A stretch of 64,000 nucleotides of DNA from Seleniibacterium sp963677135 (GCA_963677135.2 CAXXLS010000002.1:124001-188000), one strand, 5' to 3'. Positions 24,770 through 33,933 are shown, counted from the stretch's first letter. Numbers and translations are program-made. Notes: generated by a model not told the origin, from the sequence alone.

Positions 24770-24952
24770 GTCCGGTGTTGTGCCATGGCCCGGGCAGGGA
24801 CGACAAGGGGGGGACTGAACAAAGATAATCGCTTTGGGATGGAAAGTCTGATTCATAAAGCCGATTCCCTCCAGGGATCAGGGTCAATTTTTAATATTAA
24901 TTTGCTTGCGGACCTACATTAGAGCCCTGTAATTTGTGTACATCATATTGTT

Positions 24953-25696
24953 ATGCTCACAACGGGTGAGCGATATTTGCGGGGACAGATGGCGGCAGGC
25001 CGAAACAAACTCCAGGTGCGGGTCGATATACCCAACAATCGCTTGTACTGCATTGTCGGGGGCAATGTGACCCGGGCGGACATCGACAGCTTTTTCACCG
25101 AGGTCCGCTTCGGCGTGGCCGATCTCAAGCCGGGCTTTGCCGTCATTACCGATCTCACAAACTGCCATTACAGCCACCTTGCGGCGATCCCCACCTATCG
25201 TAAAATCATGCACTACCTGGCCAGCAGCGGGGTGCGTGAAGTGGTCCGGGTGGTCAACACCGGCAACCTGATATACCGCCAGGCCATGAACCTTGCCTCT
25301 CGGATTCAGGGGTACAGCACCGTTTATGTCAAAACCCTTGACGAGGCGGAAAGTTTTCTCGAACAATCCCAACGCCGCGAATCCCTGCGCTACCTTTTGC
25401 TCCGCAAACCGGTGCAGCTGGTCGTCGATGACAGGGCCTTTCAGGGGCAGCTGATGGATGTCTCCACCTCCGGCTGTGCCGTGACGGGAACGTCCGAGGC
25501 CCCGGCCGTCGGTACCGTGGTGCACATGAGCTTTGCTCTGTGCGACAAGAAGTCCGATGAGAACAGGTTTGAAATCGATGCCGAGGTGGTGCGTCACTTC
25601 GGTCAGGGGTTCGCCGTCAGGTTCATCAGTTTCGGAAATGTCGATCGGGACAAGCTGCAGGAGTGCCTCGTGCAGCAGGCCAGACTGGACGTTTAG
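24953..25696 (+). CDS. PilZ-like domain protein with an N-terminal STAS-like domain
   Basis: The 247-residue protein has an N-terminal alpha/beta domain (residues 20-135; NNRLYCIVGGNVTRADIDSF, FAVITDLTNC) resembling STAS/SpoIIAA-like folds, then a C-terminal region with RESLR and DVSTSGCAV. These fit the RxxxR and (D/N)xSxxG signatures of PilZ domains, which bind cyclic di-GMP. A c-di-GMP-responsive output is therefore plausible. ATG 24953 lacks a clear ribosome binding site; ATG 24989 would drop 12 residues and is possible. It is a single gene. Confidence 0.65.
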   Translation: MLTTGERYLRGQMAAGRNKLQVRVDIPNNRLYCIVGGNVTRADIDSFFTEVRFGVADLKPGFAVITDLTNCHYSHLAAIPTYRKIMHYLASSGVREVVRVVNTGNLIYRQAMNLASRIQGYSTVYVKTLDEAESFLEQSQRRESLRYLLLRKPVQLVVDDRAFQGQLMDVSTSGCAVTGTSEAPAVGTVVHMSFALCDKKSDENRFEIDAEVVRHFGQGFAVRFISFGNVDRDKLQECLVQQARLDV

Positions 25697-25904
25697 CCCT
25701 TCGCTGCACCCCCTCCCTGACCGGTCAGAACCGATCCTTCAGGTGGCCCTTTCCCGGCGTGATCTTTCCCGTAAATCACATAAATCGGTCGGAATTCGTC
25801 ATCCTTCCAGTGAGTATGTTAAGCTGTTTCCATAACTGGCTAAAGGCACGGATGCTTCTGCCAAATGAGGGTAACTTCAAACATATCGAACCAGGAGGAG
25901 ACCA

Positions 25905-27371
25905 TTGAGCACTTTGAACCTTCATGAGGACGCTCTTTTTCGTCAGCAATGCTATATCGATGGACATTGGTGTTCCGCCGCCAGCGGTGCGACCCTGGAC
26001 GTGACCAATCCCGCTACCGGAGAGGTTCTTGGCAGCGTCCCCAAAATGGGGGAAGGGGAAACCCGCCAGGCCATCGAGGCCGCCGAGCGGGCCATGCCGG
26101 CCTGGCGGGCCAAAACCGCCCAGGAACGGTCGAATATCCTGCGCAGGTGGTACGAACTGCTGCTTGAACACAAAAAGGACCTCGCCGTTCTGATGACCGC
26201 AGAGCAGGGCAAGCCCCTGGCGGAATCCGAGGGGGAGATCGTCTATGCCGCCTCCTTTATCGAATGGTTCGCCGAGGAGGGGAAGCGCATCTACGGCGAT
26301 ATCATTCCCGCTCATCAGCCGGATAAACGGATCGTGGTGCTCAAGGAGCCGATTGGTGTCTGTGCTGCAATCACTCCCTGGAACTTTCCTTCGGCGATGA
26401 TCACCCGTAAAGCCGCACCAGCCTTGGCTGCGGGATGCAGCATGGTTCTCAAACCGGCCAGTGCGACTCCGTATTCGGCCCTGGCCCTCGCTGAGTTGGG
26501 AGAGCGGGCCGGGATTCCGGCCGGGATCTTCAACGTCGTCACCGGATCTTCGGGGGCTATCGGGGGAGAGCTGACGGCCAATCCCAAGGTTCGCAAGCTG
26601 ACCTTTACCGGGTCCACCGAGGTTGGCAAGCAACTGATCGCGGCCTGCGCGGGGACGGTCAAGAAGGTCTCCATGGAGCTGGGCGGCAACGCCCCGTTCA
26701 TCGTCTTCGACGATGCCGACCTGGATGCTGCCGTGGAAGGGGCCCTGGTCTCCAAGTACCGGAATACCGGGCAGACCTGCGTCTGTACCAACCGCTTCCT
26801 GGTGCAGCACGGCATCTACGATGCCTTTGCGGAAAAACTGGCGGAAGCCGTTGCGCAAATGAAAGTGGGTAACGGTCTGAAAGAAGAGACGGAACAGGGT
26901 CCCCTGATCGACATGGGCGCTGTGGAGGTCGTCGAGGAGCATATTTCCGACGCTGTGGGCAAGGGCGCCCGCGTGATCACCGGCGGCTCCCGCCATGCCC
27001 TGGGGGGAACCTTTTTCCAGCCGACGGTCCTGGCCGATGTCAGCCCCGATATGCGCATCGCCCGGGAAGAGACCTTCGGCCCGGTGGCGCCCCTGTTTCG
27101 CTTCAAGACCGAGGAAGAAGCGATCCAGATGGCCAACGATACGGAATTCGGGCTGGCGTCCTATTTCTATACCCGTGACCTGGCGCGGACCTGGCGGGTC
27201 GGGGAACAGCTCGAATACGGCATTGTCGGGGTCAATACCGGCCTGATCTCAACGACGATTGCGCCGTTTGGCGGCATCAAGGAATCCGGCTGCGGCCGCG
27301 AGGGCTCCAAGTACGGGATCGAGGATTACCTCGAAATCAAGTACATGTGTGTCGGCGGCATTAATGGCTAG
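25905..27371 (+). CDS. gabD: NAD(P)-dependent succinate-semialdehyde dehydrogenase
   Basis: The 488-residue aldehyde dehydrogenase oxidises succinate semialdehyde to succinate in the GabD branch. It has the NAD-binding PWNFPSAMITRKAAPALAAG and FTGSTEVGK motifs, general base Glu258 (MELGGNAP) and catalytic Cys292 in GQTCVCTNR, a Cys-x-Cys arrangement seen in redox-switched GabD. The start is TTG 25905, with AGGAGGAG 4 nt upstream and no better ATG. The closest relatives by motif are GabD (YIDGHWCSAASG, GGIKESGCGREGSKYGIEDY). A hairpin follows. Related aldehydes, such as glutarate semialdehyde, are alternatives. Confidence 0.85.
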   Translation: MSTLNLHEDALFRQQCYIDGHWCSAASGATLDVTNPATGEVLGSVPKMGEGETRQAIEAAERAMPAWRAKTAQERSNILRRWYELLLEHKKDLAVLMTAEQGKPLAESEGEIVYAASFIEWFAEEGKRIYGDIIPAHQPDKRIVVLKEPIGVCAAITPWNFPSAMITRKAAPALAAGCSMVLKPASATPYSALALAELGERAGIPAGIFNVVTGSSGAIGGELTANPKVRKLTFTGSTEVGKQLIAACAGTVKKVSMELGGNAPFIVFDDADLDAAVEGALVSKYRNTGQTCVCTNRFLVQHGIYDAFAEKLAEAVAQMKVGNGLKEETEQGPLIDMGAVEVVEEHISDAVGKGARVITGGSRHALGGTFFQPTVLADVSPDMRIAREETFGPVAPLFRFKTEEEAIQMANDTEFGLASYFYTRDLARTWRVGEQLEYGIVGVNTGLISTTIAPFGGIKESGCGREGSKYGIEDYLEIKYMCVGGING

Positions 27372-27394
27372 CTGACTCTTTTTGATAAACCAGC

Positions 27395-27437
27395 CACTCT
27401 GCCCGGACGGGGCTGCCGATTCTGTCCGGGCAGAGTG
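27395..27437 (+). terminator. Hairpin after gabD
   Basis: CACTCTGCCCGGAC (27395-27408) and GTCCGGGCAGAGTG (27424-27437) form a perfect 14-bp stem with a 15-nt loop, 24 nt after the gabD stop. A C-run rather than a T-run follows, but T-rich sequence is present from about 27459. Confidence 0.75.
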
Positions 27438-27734
27438 ACGGCCCCCCCCATGGTCCAGATTTTTGTGCCGTCTTTTTTGTTTTTCGGTCACGTCCTTACC
27501 TTCAGCCGTTGTTTTCAAGCATCATTTCGATTATCAGCTTTCAAGCAAGGGCGTTGCATCCGGGTGCTTTACGGGTTATGTTGCAGCTAACGATAGATTT
27601 TTATTAGCTATCTCAGGCCACCGACAGGGTGGTTTCCAGGTCCCGTCAGGGGTGTCCTTCGGCGGGGCGGGACGTCCTCGCCTGGTATTCAGGTGACCTG
27701 AAAAGTTTCAAACTATGCTGCGGAGGAGTGGTGT
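27438..27734 (+). other. Intergenic leader between gabD and tctB
   Basis: With the hairpin this makes a 363-bp gap. It is T-rich near 27470-27490. A 77-codon frame at 27463-27696 has no ribosome binding site or recognisable content and I do not call it. A promoter for tctBA is expected here, but I cannot point to convincing hexamers. Confidence 0.4.
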
Positions 27735-28208
27735 ATGGATCAGAATCAACCTAAAACTCTGAAAGCTGGAGAAGGCTATTTCGATATTCTGCTGCTGGTC
27801 TTCAGCGTGGCCTTGCTGATCGTGGCCTACAATATTTCCGGGTTCGCGATTAGTGCTCCGGGGACCTTTCCGCTGGCGTCCACGGCAGTGATGGCCTTGT
27901 CGATGCTGGCCGTGCTGTGGGGAAACCGCAAAAAGGAAAAAGAGAACAAGGAAGGGTTTGCAAAAGAATGCGCCCAGGCCATTCGCGACGTGTTCACCCG
28001 AGACTTTGTCGTCTACACCGTTATCTGCATCATCTATGTTGCCCTGATCCCGCCCTTTCATTTTCTGCCGACCTCCTTTGTTTTCCTGACTCTGTCCATC
28101 ATTTACCTCAGGGGCAGCTCTCCGCTGAAGGCGGTTCTGGTCAGCGCCGTGACCCTTGCCTTTATTTATCTGATCTTCCTTTATTTCTTCAAAGTCCTTC
28201 TACCTTAG
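27735..28208 (+). CDS. tctB: Tripartite tricarboxylate transporter TctB family protein
   Basis: The 157-residue protein has four predicted membrane helices (starting in GYFDILLLVFSVALLIVAY; last helix VTLAFIYLIFLYFFKVLLP) and the polar linker WGNRKKEKENKEG, matching the small subunit of TTT transporters. With TctA it forms the membrane part of a secondary carboxylate importer. GGAGG lies about 10 nt before the ATG. tctA starts 15 nt downstream. No TctC receptor gene lies in this window. Confidence 0.85.
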   Translation: MDQNQPKTLKAGEGYFDILLLVFSVALLIVAYNISGFAISAPGTFPLASTAVMALSMLAVLWGNRKKEKENKEGFAKECAQAIRDVFTRDFVVYTVICIIYVALIPPFHFLPTSFVFLTLSIIYLRGSSPLKAVLVSAVTLAFIYLIFLYFFKVLLP

Positions 28209-28223
28209 GAAAAGGAGCATAGC

Positions 28224-29738
28224 GTGAGCGGATCGGCAATTTCATATTTTTTCATGGCCTGGACCGATATCTCCCTGTTGCTGCTGACGGCGGGGGGGAC
28301 CTTTGCCGGCAGTTACATCGGGGCCATTCCCGGCCTGTCCGTTACCATGGCGGTGTCCATCCTGATCTCCTTCACCTTCTCCTGGGACATCAATGCCGCC
28401 CTTGCCCTGATGGTCGGTGTCTTCATGGGCGGGGTTTACGGCGGGTCACGTTCGGCCATTCTGCTGAATATTCCGGGCGCCCCGGCGTCTATCTCCACCA
28501 GCTTCGACGGTTTTCCCCTGGCCCAGAAAGGGGAGGCCGGCCAGGCCATCGGCATCAGTACCATCATTTCGGGAGTCGGCGGCTTTATCGGGATTATCGT
28601 TCTGGCGGTCGCCGCGCCGGCGGTTGCCGAGTTTGCTCTCAAATTCGCCCCGCGGGACTATTTACTGCTGGCGCTGATGGGCCTGCTTCTGGTCGGCAGT
28701 TTGTCTGGTGAATCGATGGCCAAGGGGATTTTCGCCGGGGCCCTGGGGGTGACTCTCGGCATGGTCGGGATGGATCCGATGACGGCCGAAGGGCGTTTCA
28801 CCTTCGGGTCCGTCGCCCTGCTCGGGGGGATCCACTTCGTCATCGCCATGATCGGTCTGTTCGGGGTGGCCGAAGCCTTGTTTCAGCTTCATTCCATTGA
28901 TGCAAAGCCGGTCAAGCAGGATGTCTCGAAAATTATCCCGTCCTGGAAGGTGATCTTCAAATATCTGCCCCTGTCGATTCGGACCTCCCTGATCGGGGTC
29001 CTCATCGGGGCTTTGCCCGGCACGGGAGGGGATATCGCATCGCTGATGGCTTACGATCACGCCAAGCGGACGGTCAAAAATCCTTCACGCCCTTTTGGGG
29101 AAGGGGCGTACGAGGGGCTGATCGCTCCGGAATCGGCAAACAATGCGGCGATCGGCGGGTCCTACATTCCGATGCTGACCCTGGGGATCCCGGGGGATGC
29201 GGTCACCGCCGTCTTTATCGGCGCCCTGTTTATTCATGGCCTCAAACCGGGACCGATGCTGATGATCGATTCCCCTCACATGTTCTGGTTCATGGTGGGC
29301 AATCTGGTTCTGGCCAATATCTTCATGGTCCTGTTCGGGCTGACCGGCATTCGGATCTTTGCCAAGCTGGTTGAAATCAAGAAAGGAATTCTGATCCCCT
29401 GTATCGTCGTTCTGTCGGTCGTCGGAACCTATTCCATCAACAACAATATGACCGATGTCTACTGGATGCTGGCTTTCGGGATTGTCGGCTACCTGATGAA
29501 AATGTACGGCTATCAGGTCGCCCCGGTGATCCTGGGAATTATACTCGGGCCGCTGATGGACAATTCCTATCGCCAGGCCGTTCTGTCGACGGAAAATAAT
29601 TTCGGCCTCTTTCTCTGGGACCTGGTCAGCAATCCGCTGACCTGCGTCCTGACCCTTATTGTCCTGTTCATGGCGGTCAGCAATACCCGGTTCTGGCCGC
29701 TGTTTCTGGGGTTGTTCAAAAAAAGGACGAGCGTTTAG
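28224..29738 (+). CDS. tctA: Tripartite tricarboxylate transporter TctA, large permease
   Basis: This 504-residue protein has about 12 helices and the TctA signatures GSYIGAIPGLSVTMAVSILI near residue 27, GGSRSAILLNIPGAPAS with TSFDGFPLAQKGEAGQAIG after it, and the repeated IGALPGTGGDIASLMAYDHA and GLIAPESANNAAIGGSYIPM. It would import a carboxylate with protons or sodium, with TctB and a periplasmic TctC encoded elsewhere. GTG start with AAGGAG about 7 nt upstream. A bidirectional terminator separates it from the convergent sigma-54 activator. Substrate is unknown. Confidence 0.93.
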   Translation: MSGSAISYFFMAWTDISLLLLTAGGTFAGSYIGAIPGLSVTMAVSILISFTFSWDINAALALMVGVFMGGVYGGSRSAILLNIPGAPASISTSFDGFPLAQKGEAGQAIGISTIISGVGGFIGIIVLAVAAPAVAEFALKFAPRDYLLLALMGLLLVGSLSGESMAKGIFAGALGVTLGMVGMDPMTAEGRFTFGSVALLGGIHFVIAMIGLFGVAEALFQLHSIDAKPVKQDVSKIIPSWKVIFKYLPLSIRTSLIGVLIGALPGTGGDIASLMAYDHAKRTVKNPSRPFGEGAYEGLIAPESANNAAIGGSYIPMLTLGIPGDAVTAVFIGALFIHGLKPGPMLMIDSPHMFWFMVGNLVLANIFMVLFGLTGIRIFAKLVEIKKGILIPCIVVLSVVGTYSINNNMTDVYWMLAFGIVGYLMKMYGYQVAPVILGIILGPLMDNSYRQAVLSTENNFGLFLWDLVSNPLTCVLTLIVLFMAVSNTRFWPLFLGLFKKRTSV

Positions 29739-29759
29739 TCTCTGCTCTCCCCCGCACTG

Positions 29760-29798
29760 AAAAAAAGCGCATGCCGCGAAGGACATGCGCTTTTTTTT
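29760..29798. terminator. Bidirectional terminator between tctA and the sigma-54 activator
   Basis: AAAAAAAGCGCATG (29760-29773) and CATGCGCTTTTTTT (29784-29797) form a perfect 14-bp stem with a 10-nt loop and an A-run before, T-run after, so it can work on both strands. Confidence 0.92.
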
Positions 29799-29808
29799 GT
29801 GAAGGATA

Positions 29809-31421
29809 TCAGATCCCGTAGCTGTTCAGTTTGCGGTACAGGGTGGCAATCCCTATCTGCAGGGTCTCCGCGGCTTTTGATTTGTTCCCGCCCAGAGAAT
29901 CAAGCACCGAGAGAATATACTGTTTTTCCACCTCTTCCAGGGGCAGGATCTCCATGGGGTTGCTGGTAGGCAGGCAGGGGTGGTGGAGTTCTTCTGGCAG
30001 ATCGTCCAGGTCAATTCTGTCCCCGCTGCTCAGGGCGACGGCAAATTCCACAACGTTCTGCAGTTCACGAACGTTTCCCGGCCATGGATAGCAGAGCAGA
30101 TGCTCGACCGCTTTCGGGTGAAGGAGCTGATGCTGCGTTTGCTGCGGGCCGTGGTTTCATCGAGGAAGATGCGCGCCAGGGGCATGATGTCTTCACGCCG
30201 TTCGCGCAGGGGGGGCATTTTGACCTCGATGACCTTCAGCCGGTAGTAAAGGTCCTGACGGAAGGTTCCGTTCATGACTTCGTCGGCCAGGTTGCGGTTG
30301 GTGGCCGCGACGATGCGAAAATCCACAGGACGGGACCGGTTGTCCCCGACCCGGCGGATTTCGCGCTCCTGGAGAACCCGCAGGATTTTAACCTGCATGC
30401 CCGGGGAGATTTCGCCGATTTCGTCCAGAAACAGGGTGCCGCCGTTCACCGCCTCGAAAAAGCCGGGGGTGTCTTTGTAGGCTCCGGTGAACGCTCCCTT
30501 GACATAGCCGAAGAGTTCGCTTTCCAGCAGGGTTTCGGTGACCGCACCGCAGTTGATGGCGATAAACGGCTTGTCCGCCCGCGCCGATTCGTCATGGATC
30601 AGGCGGGCGATGCGCTCCTTGCCGACTCCGGTTTCACCACTGATGACGACAGAGGAATCGACCCTGGCCACGCGCCGCGCCGTATCGACTGCTTTCCGCA
30701 TGGCCGGACTGTGACAGGTGATACCGGCCGTTTCTGTGTTCTGGTCGAGTTCGGAAAGCTGCTTCTGCCTTTTTTTCAGCTTGTTTTCAAGGCTCTGAAG
30801 CTTTTCGGTGAGGTTGGTCAGAACATTGTCGACGGAGTCCATCGAGTAGAATTGCAGATGATCGGCATATTCAGCTCCCCACTCCTCCTTGTAGCGCGCT
30901 TCGACCTGGCAGAGTGAATCTCCTTGCCCGCAACAGTGGGTTTCAATGAAATACACATCCCGGCCGGTTCTTTTGGACACGTAGCCACTGGCAAACCCGG
31001 TCAGGGTCCAGCACACCGGCTGATCAGCCCTGCCGAAATGGAGGAGGTGCTGCTCCGCTTCGTAGGAATCCCGCCAGCTTCCCGTTACCAGGGCTTCGCC
31101 ATTTATTCCGGATCCGCGCGTATTTTCGAGAGGTGTCATCAGTCCGTGCAGGGCATGCAGGTGGGGTCCCGTCCAGCTGTCTTCAAACAGTTCGGGAGCT
31201 GTCTGGCGAAGAAATTCCGCCGACCGCCAGCCGTGGGCATAGCCAAAGCGGGTCAGGATACCGCGAACGATCCGGGTGCCGAAAGTGTCGATCAGTTCTT
31301 TGCGCAACAGGCCATGGGCCAGCGCGTCAAAGAGCAGAACCCGTTGCTCCATGAAATGAATAATTCCGCGGTCCGGAACCCTCGTCAGCAATTCTCGTAA
31401 ATCAAGATCTGATGCTTTCAT
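29809..31421 (-). pseudogene. XylR/DmpR-type sigma-54-dependent activator, single-base frameshift
   Basis: Reading from ATG 31421 (AAGGA just upstream): a XylR_N-like domain (GIIHFMEQRVLLFDALAHGL), a V4R domain (ETHCCGQGDSLCQVEARY), a coiled linker (LTEKLQSLENKLKKRQKQ), then an AAA+ domain with Walker A GETGVGKE and the sigma-54 contact loop GAFTGA. The frame then derails at the GGG run 30116-30118. Restoring one base gives YPWPGNVRELQNVVEFAVAL and joins the C-terminal Fis-type helix-turn-helix (NKSKAAETLQIGIATLYRK) ending at 29809. The corrected length is 537 residues. Such proteins sense aromatic effectors and activate sigma-54 promoters. It diverges from the reductase operon, its likely target. 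Confidence 0.85.
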
Positions 31422-31450
31422 GAATATCCTTTCGAAATGATAGCGGACTT

Positions 31451-31463
31451 TATCAAAGTGATA
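31451..31463. promoter_or_regulatory. Possible upstream activating site
   Basis: TATCAAAGTGATA is a perfect 5-3-5 palindrome located 30 nt upstream of the activator gene and about 185 bp from the candidate -24/-12 promoter, a normal distance for an enhancer-type binding site. Binding is inference. Confidence 0.3.
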
Positions 31464-31633
31464 GGATTTGTCAACGGTTAAGTTTTTTCTTCTCAGTATT
31501 TCAATAACTTATCGCTGGCACGCATTGTGAAGAAAGAAAATTTCATAAAGTTTTGATTCTGTTGAATCGTATTTCTGTTCTGCTTGTTAGGATATCGTTG
31601 GAGAGACGTTTGGGTTCTTGTTTTTACCTGTCA

Positions 31634-31649
31634 TGGCCAGAAGTCTGCC
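31634..31649 (+). promoter_or_regulatory. Candidate sigma-54 promoter of the reductase operon
   Basis: TGGCCAGAAGTCTGCC has GG (31635-31636) and GC (31647-31648) separated by exactly 10 nt, as required for a -24/-12 element, but the -12 is CTGC rather than TTGC. Transcription would start near 31660, about 47 nt before the reductase ATG. It fits the divergent sigma-54 activator. Confidence 0.4.
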
Positions 31650-31706
31650 ACGCCTTCAGGGGTGCTCAACCGGTCATGACCTTTCTATGGAAAAGGAGCT
31701 AAAAGA

Positions 31707-33392
31707 ATGAGCAAAGACAAATCGCCGGAAGAAAACGCAGTCGATCAATATACTGCGAATGTTCTCCAAAACGGTATCTCGCGACGCAGTTTCCTGTCGC
31801 GCGCGGCGGTAGGAGCCGGTGTCGGTGCCATGGCCCTGACCGGTCTGGCCGGAAAGAATGCCGAAGCCGCAGCAGCTGCCGAATGCGGGGAATTCGCAAA
31901 GAGTTCCGATGGCGGGGCAACGCTGACCTTTTTGCCGAAGCCGGAACCGATTGCCGACAAGGATATCGCATCCACGAAGACCTTTGATGTCGTCGTGGTC
32001 GGGGCGGGGGCGTCAGGCGTCACCGCAGCCCTTTCTGCCGCAGAAAACGGTGCCAAGGTTGCCGTCCTTCAGAAGCAGGCGATGATTGTTTCGCAGGGTA
32101 ATACCGGGTCCGGTATCGATCTGGCCAAAAGCGACAAGGCTGGTATCGAAGCTTTGGTGGCTCGTCTGAATGCCGACAGCGCCCATCGCTGCAATCCTGC
32201 GCTTATCAGGTCCTGGGCGTATAACTCAGGCGAGGCGGTGTCCTGGATGATCGATCGGGCCAAAAAAGGCGGCGCGCAAGTCGTCGATCAGGGGACCGGA
32301 CCGCAGCACGGAATTCGCGGAGTTACGGAGTACGCCCTGAATTTTGTCACCTCTTATTTTGGACCTAAGCCCTACACCACCGGCGACGGAATGCGCGCCC
32401 TGGGGAATACCGCGGTCAAGGCGGGTGTCCAGTTCTTCTTCAACATGCCTGCGGCTCAGCTGGTTCAGGAGAAATCCGGTCGGGTTGCCGGTGTTATCGG
32501 GCAAGGGCGTGACGGCAAGTATCACAAGTTCATGGCCAAGAAGGGCGTCATCCTGGCGACCGGGGATTATCAGAATAATGAGGCGATGTGCAACTTCTTC
32601 ATCCCTGACCTGAAGCACTTTGTGCGTAAGCAGATGGATCGCACCGGTGACGGCTTTGCCATGGCGTACTGGGCCGGTGGCGTTATCGAGCCGATCGGTC
32701 ATACCAAAATGCTCCACGACTTCGATGCCGGCCCGGCGGCCATGTGTGATATGCCGTTTCTGGCCGTCAACCGCAAGGGCGAGCGCTTTGTCAATGAGAC
32801 CGTCGCCATGTCGCTGATGAACAACTATCTGCGCGACGCCGAAAATGCCGGGCACTATTCCCAGGTTTTCGACGCAGACTACATGACCGGCGCGAAAGAC
32901 TGGCCGGGTAAACTGTATTCTCCTGAACAGTTGAAACACTACATGCCTGAAGATCCCACTCCTAAAAAAGGTGTCTATCCATCCCAGATCAATACCTACA
33001 AGGCTGATACCCTGGAAGAATTGGCCAGAAAGCTTGAGTGCGATCCCAAGACTTTCGTCGCCAGTGTCAAGCGTTACAACGAGCTGTGCGAAAAAGGGCG
33101 GGATGATGATTTCGGCAAGCCGTCCGACAAGATGCTCCCCGTTGTCAAGCCACCATTCTATGGCATCCACCGCAGAATGCGGATTTCCGCGATTACGTCG
33201 GGGATGCTGGTCAATCCGAACCATCAGGCCCTCAATGCAGATGGCCAGCCGATCGGCGGTCTGTATATCGTCGGCAACCTCGGTGGCGGTTTCTACGGCG
33301 GGGTTGATTACCCGCTGACTGTCTTCGGACTGTCCCTGGGGCGCTGCTACACCTTCGGCTACCTGACCGGCAAACATGTGGCAAAGCTGTAA
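31707..33392 (+). CDS. Tat-exported FAD-dependent reductase (flavocytochrome c / fumarate reductase-like family)
   Basis: The 561-residue protein starts with a Tat signal (ISRRSFLSRAAVGAG, twin arginines 26-27). The mature FAD domain has DVVVVGAGASGVTAALSA and ends in GGLYIVGNLGGGFYGGVDYP. It belongs to the fumarate/urocanate reductase superfamily, but the C-terminal loop that reads HGANRLGGN in fumarate and urocanate reductases is GGVDYPLTVFGLSLG here, so the usual substrate-binding Arg is absent there. No heme domain is fused; the adjacent tetraheme cytochrome probably supplies electrons. It likely reduces a C=C bond of an unsaturated or aromatic acid in the periplasm. Substrate unknown. 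AAAAGGAG precedes the ATG. Confidence 0.85.
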   Translation: MSKDKSPEENAVDQYTANVLQNGISRRSFLSRAAVGAGVGAMALTGLAGKNAEAAAAAECGEFAKSSDGGATLTFLPKPEPIADKDIASTKTFDVVVVGAGASGVTAALSAAENGAKVAVLQKQAMIVSQGNTGSGIDLAKSDKAGIEALVARLNADSAHRCNPALIRSWAYNSGEAVSWMIDRAKKGGAQVVDQGTGPQHGIRGVTEYALNFVTSYFGPKPYTTGDGMRALGNTAVKAGVQFFFNMPAAQLVQEKSGRVAGVIGQGRDGKYHKFMAKKGVILATGDYQNNEAMCNFFIPDLKHFVRKQMDRTGDGFAMAYWAGGVIEPIGHTKMLHDFDAGPAAMCDMPFLAVNRKGERFVNETVAMSLMNNYLRDAENAGHYSQVFDADYMTGAKDWPGKLYSPEQLKHYMPEDPTPKKGVYPSQINTYKADTLEELARKLECDPKTFVASVKRYNELCEKGRDDDFGKPSDKMLPVVKPPFYGIHRRMRISAITSGMLVNPNHQALNADGQPIGGLYIVGNLGGGFYGGVDYPLTVFGLSLGRCYTFGYLTGKHVAKL

Positions 33393-33464
33393 CATAATGA
33401 AAATATTATGAATATCGGAGCAGTCCAGGCTGTTTCGACTAGACACGAATTAATGGGAGAAACT

Positions 33465-33842
33465 ATGAATACGAAAACTTTTCACCTGCCCAAGCTTGTT
33501 TTTGCCCTGGCGTTGGCCCTGACTCTGGGTGGTGCTTTCGCAGGCCGGGTCCTGGCCGCCGAAGCGGTTCAACTGGATCAGTTTCATGCCAGCAATGGCG
33601 TTGTCTGTGCTGATTGTCACGGTGACCAGGCCCAGAGGGAACCGGTGCCGATGATCAAGTGCCTTGAGTGTCATGATACCAAGGAGGTTGCCGCGGCGAC
33701 CGCAGAATTGAAGCCGACCAATCCTCACAACAATCGTCATTACGGGACCGAAACCAACTGTAACTACTGCCACCATCAGCACCGGGCCTCAGAGAACTTC
33801 TGCACTCCGTGTCACTTGAGATTCGAGTTTGTCGTTCCTTAA
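33465..33842 (+). CDS. Periplasmic tetraheme cytochrome c
   Basis: The 125-residue precursor has a signal peptide (LPKLVFALALALTLGGAFAG, cleavage near VLAAE) and four CxxCH heme sites (CADCH, CLECH, CNYCH, CTPCH) with extra histidines (HNNRHYG, HQHRA) for bis-His ligation. It resembles the heme domain of flavocytochrome c fumarate reductases, supplied here as a separate subunit. It would pass electrons from the membrane quinol side to the FAD reductase encoded 72 nt upstream. ATG 33465 is chosen because GGGAGA lies just before it and the signal peptide begins there. Hemes would be attached by the ResB/CcsA system. Confidence 0.92.
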   Translation: MNTKTFHLPKLVFALALALTLGGAFAGRVLAAEAVQLDQFHASNGVVCADCHGDQAQREPVPMIKCLECHDTKEVAAATAELKPTNPHNNRHYGTETNCNYCHHQHRASENFCTPCHLRFEFVVP

Positions 33843-33870
33843 ACTGCGCTGAACGTGGTTACAAAAAACA

Positions 33871-33933
33871 GCGGACCTCTCCGTACCGGGTCCGCCGGTG
33901 CTGCTGCGGGACTGGACGCTTTCGCAGCAGCAC
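33871..33933 (+). other. Two tandem hairpins between cytochrome and porin genes
   Basis: GCGGACC (33871-33877) pairs with GGTCCGC (33889-33895). Then GTGCTGCTGCG (33898-33908) pairs perfectly with CGCAGCAGCAC (33923-33933). There is no T-run, so mRNA processing or stabilisation, setting the porin level apart from the reductase level, is more likely than termination. Confidence 0.5.

Noticed and set aside
27463..27696. A 77-codon plus-strand frame between gabD and tctB
   Set aside because: No ribosome binding site, no family, unusual composition; most likely chance.
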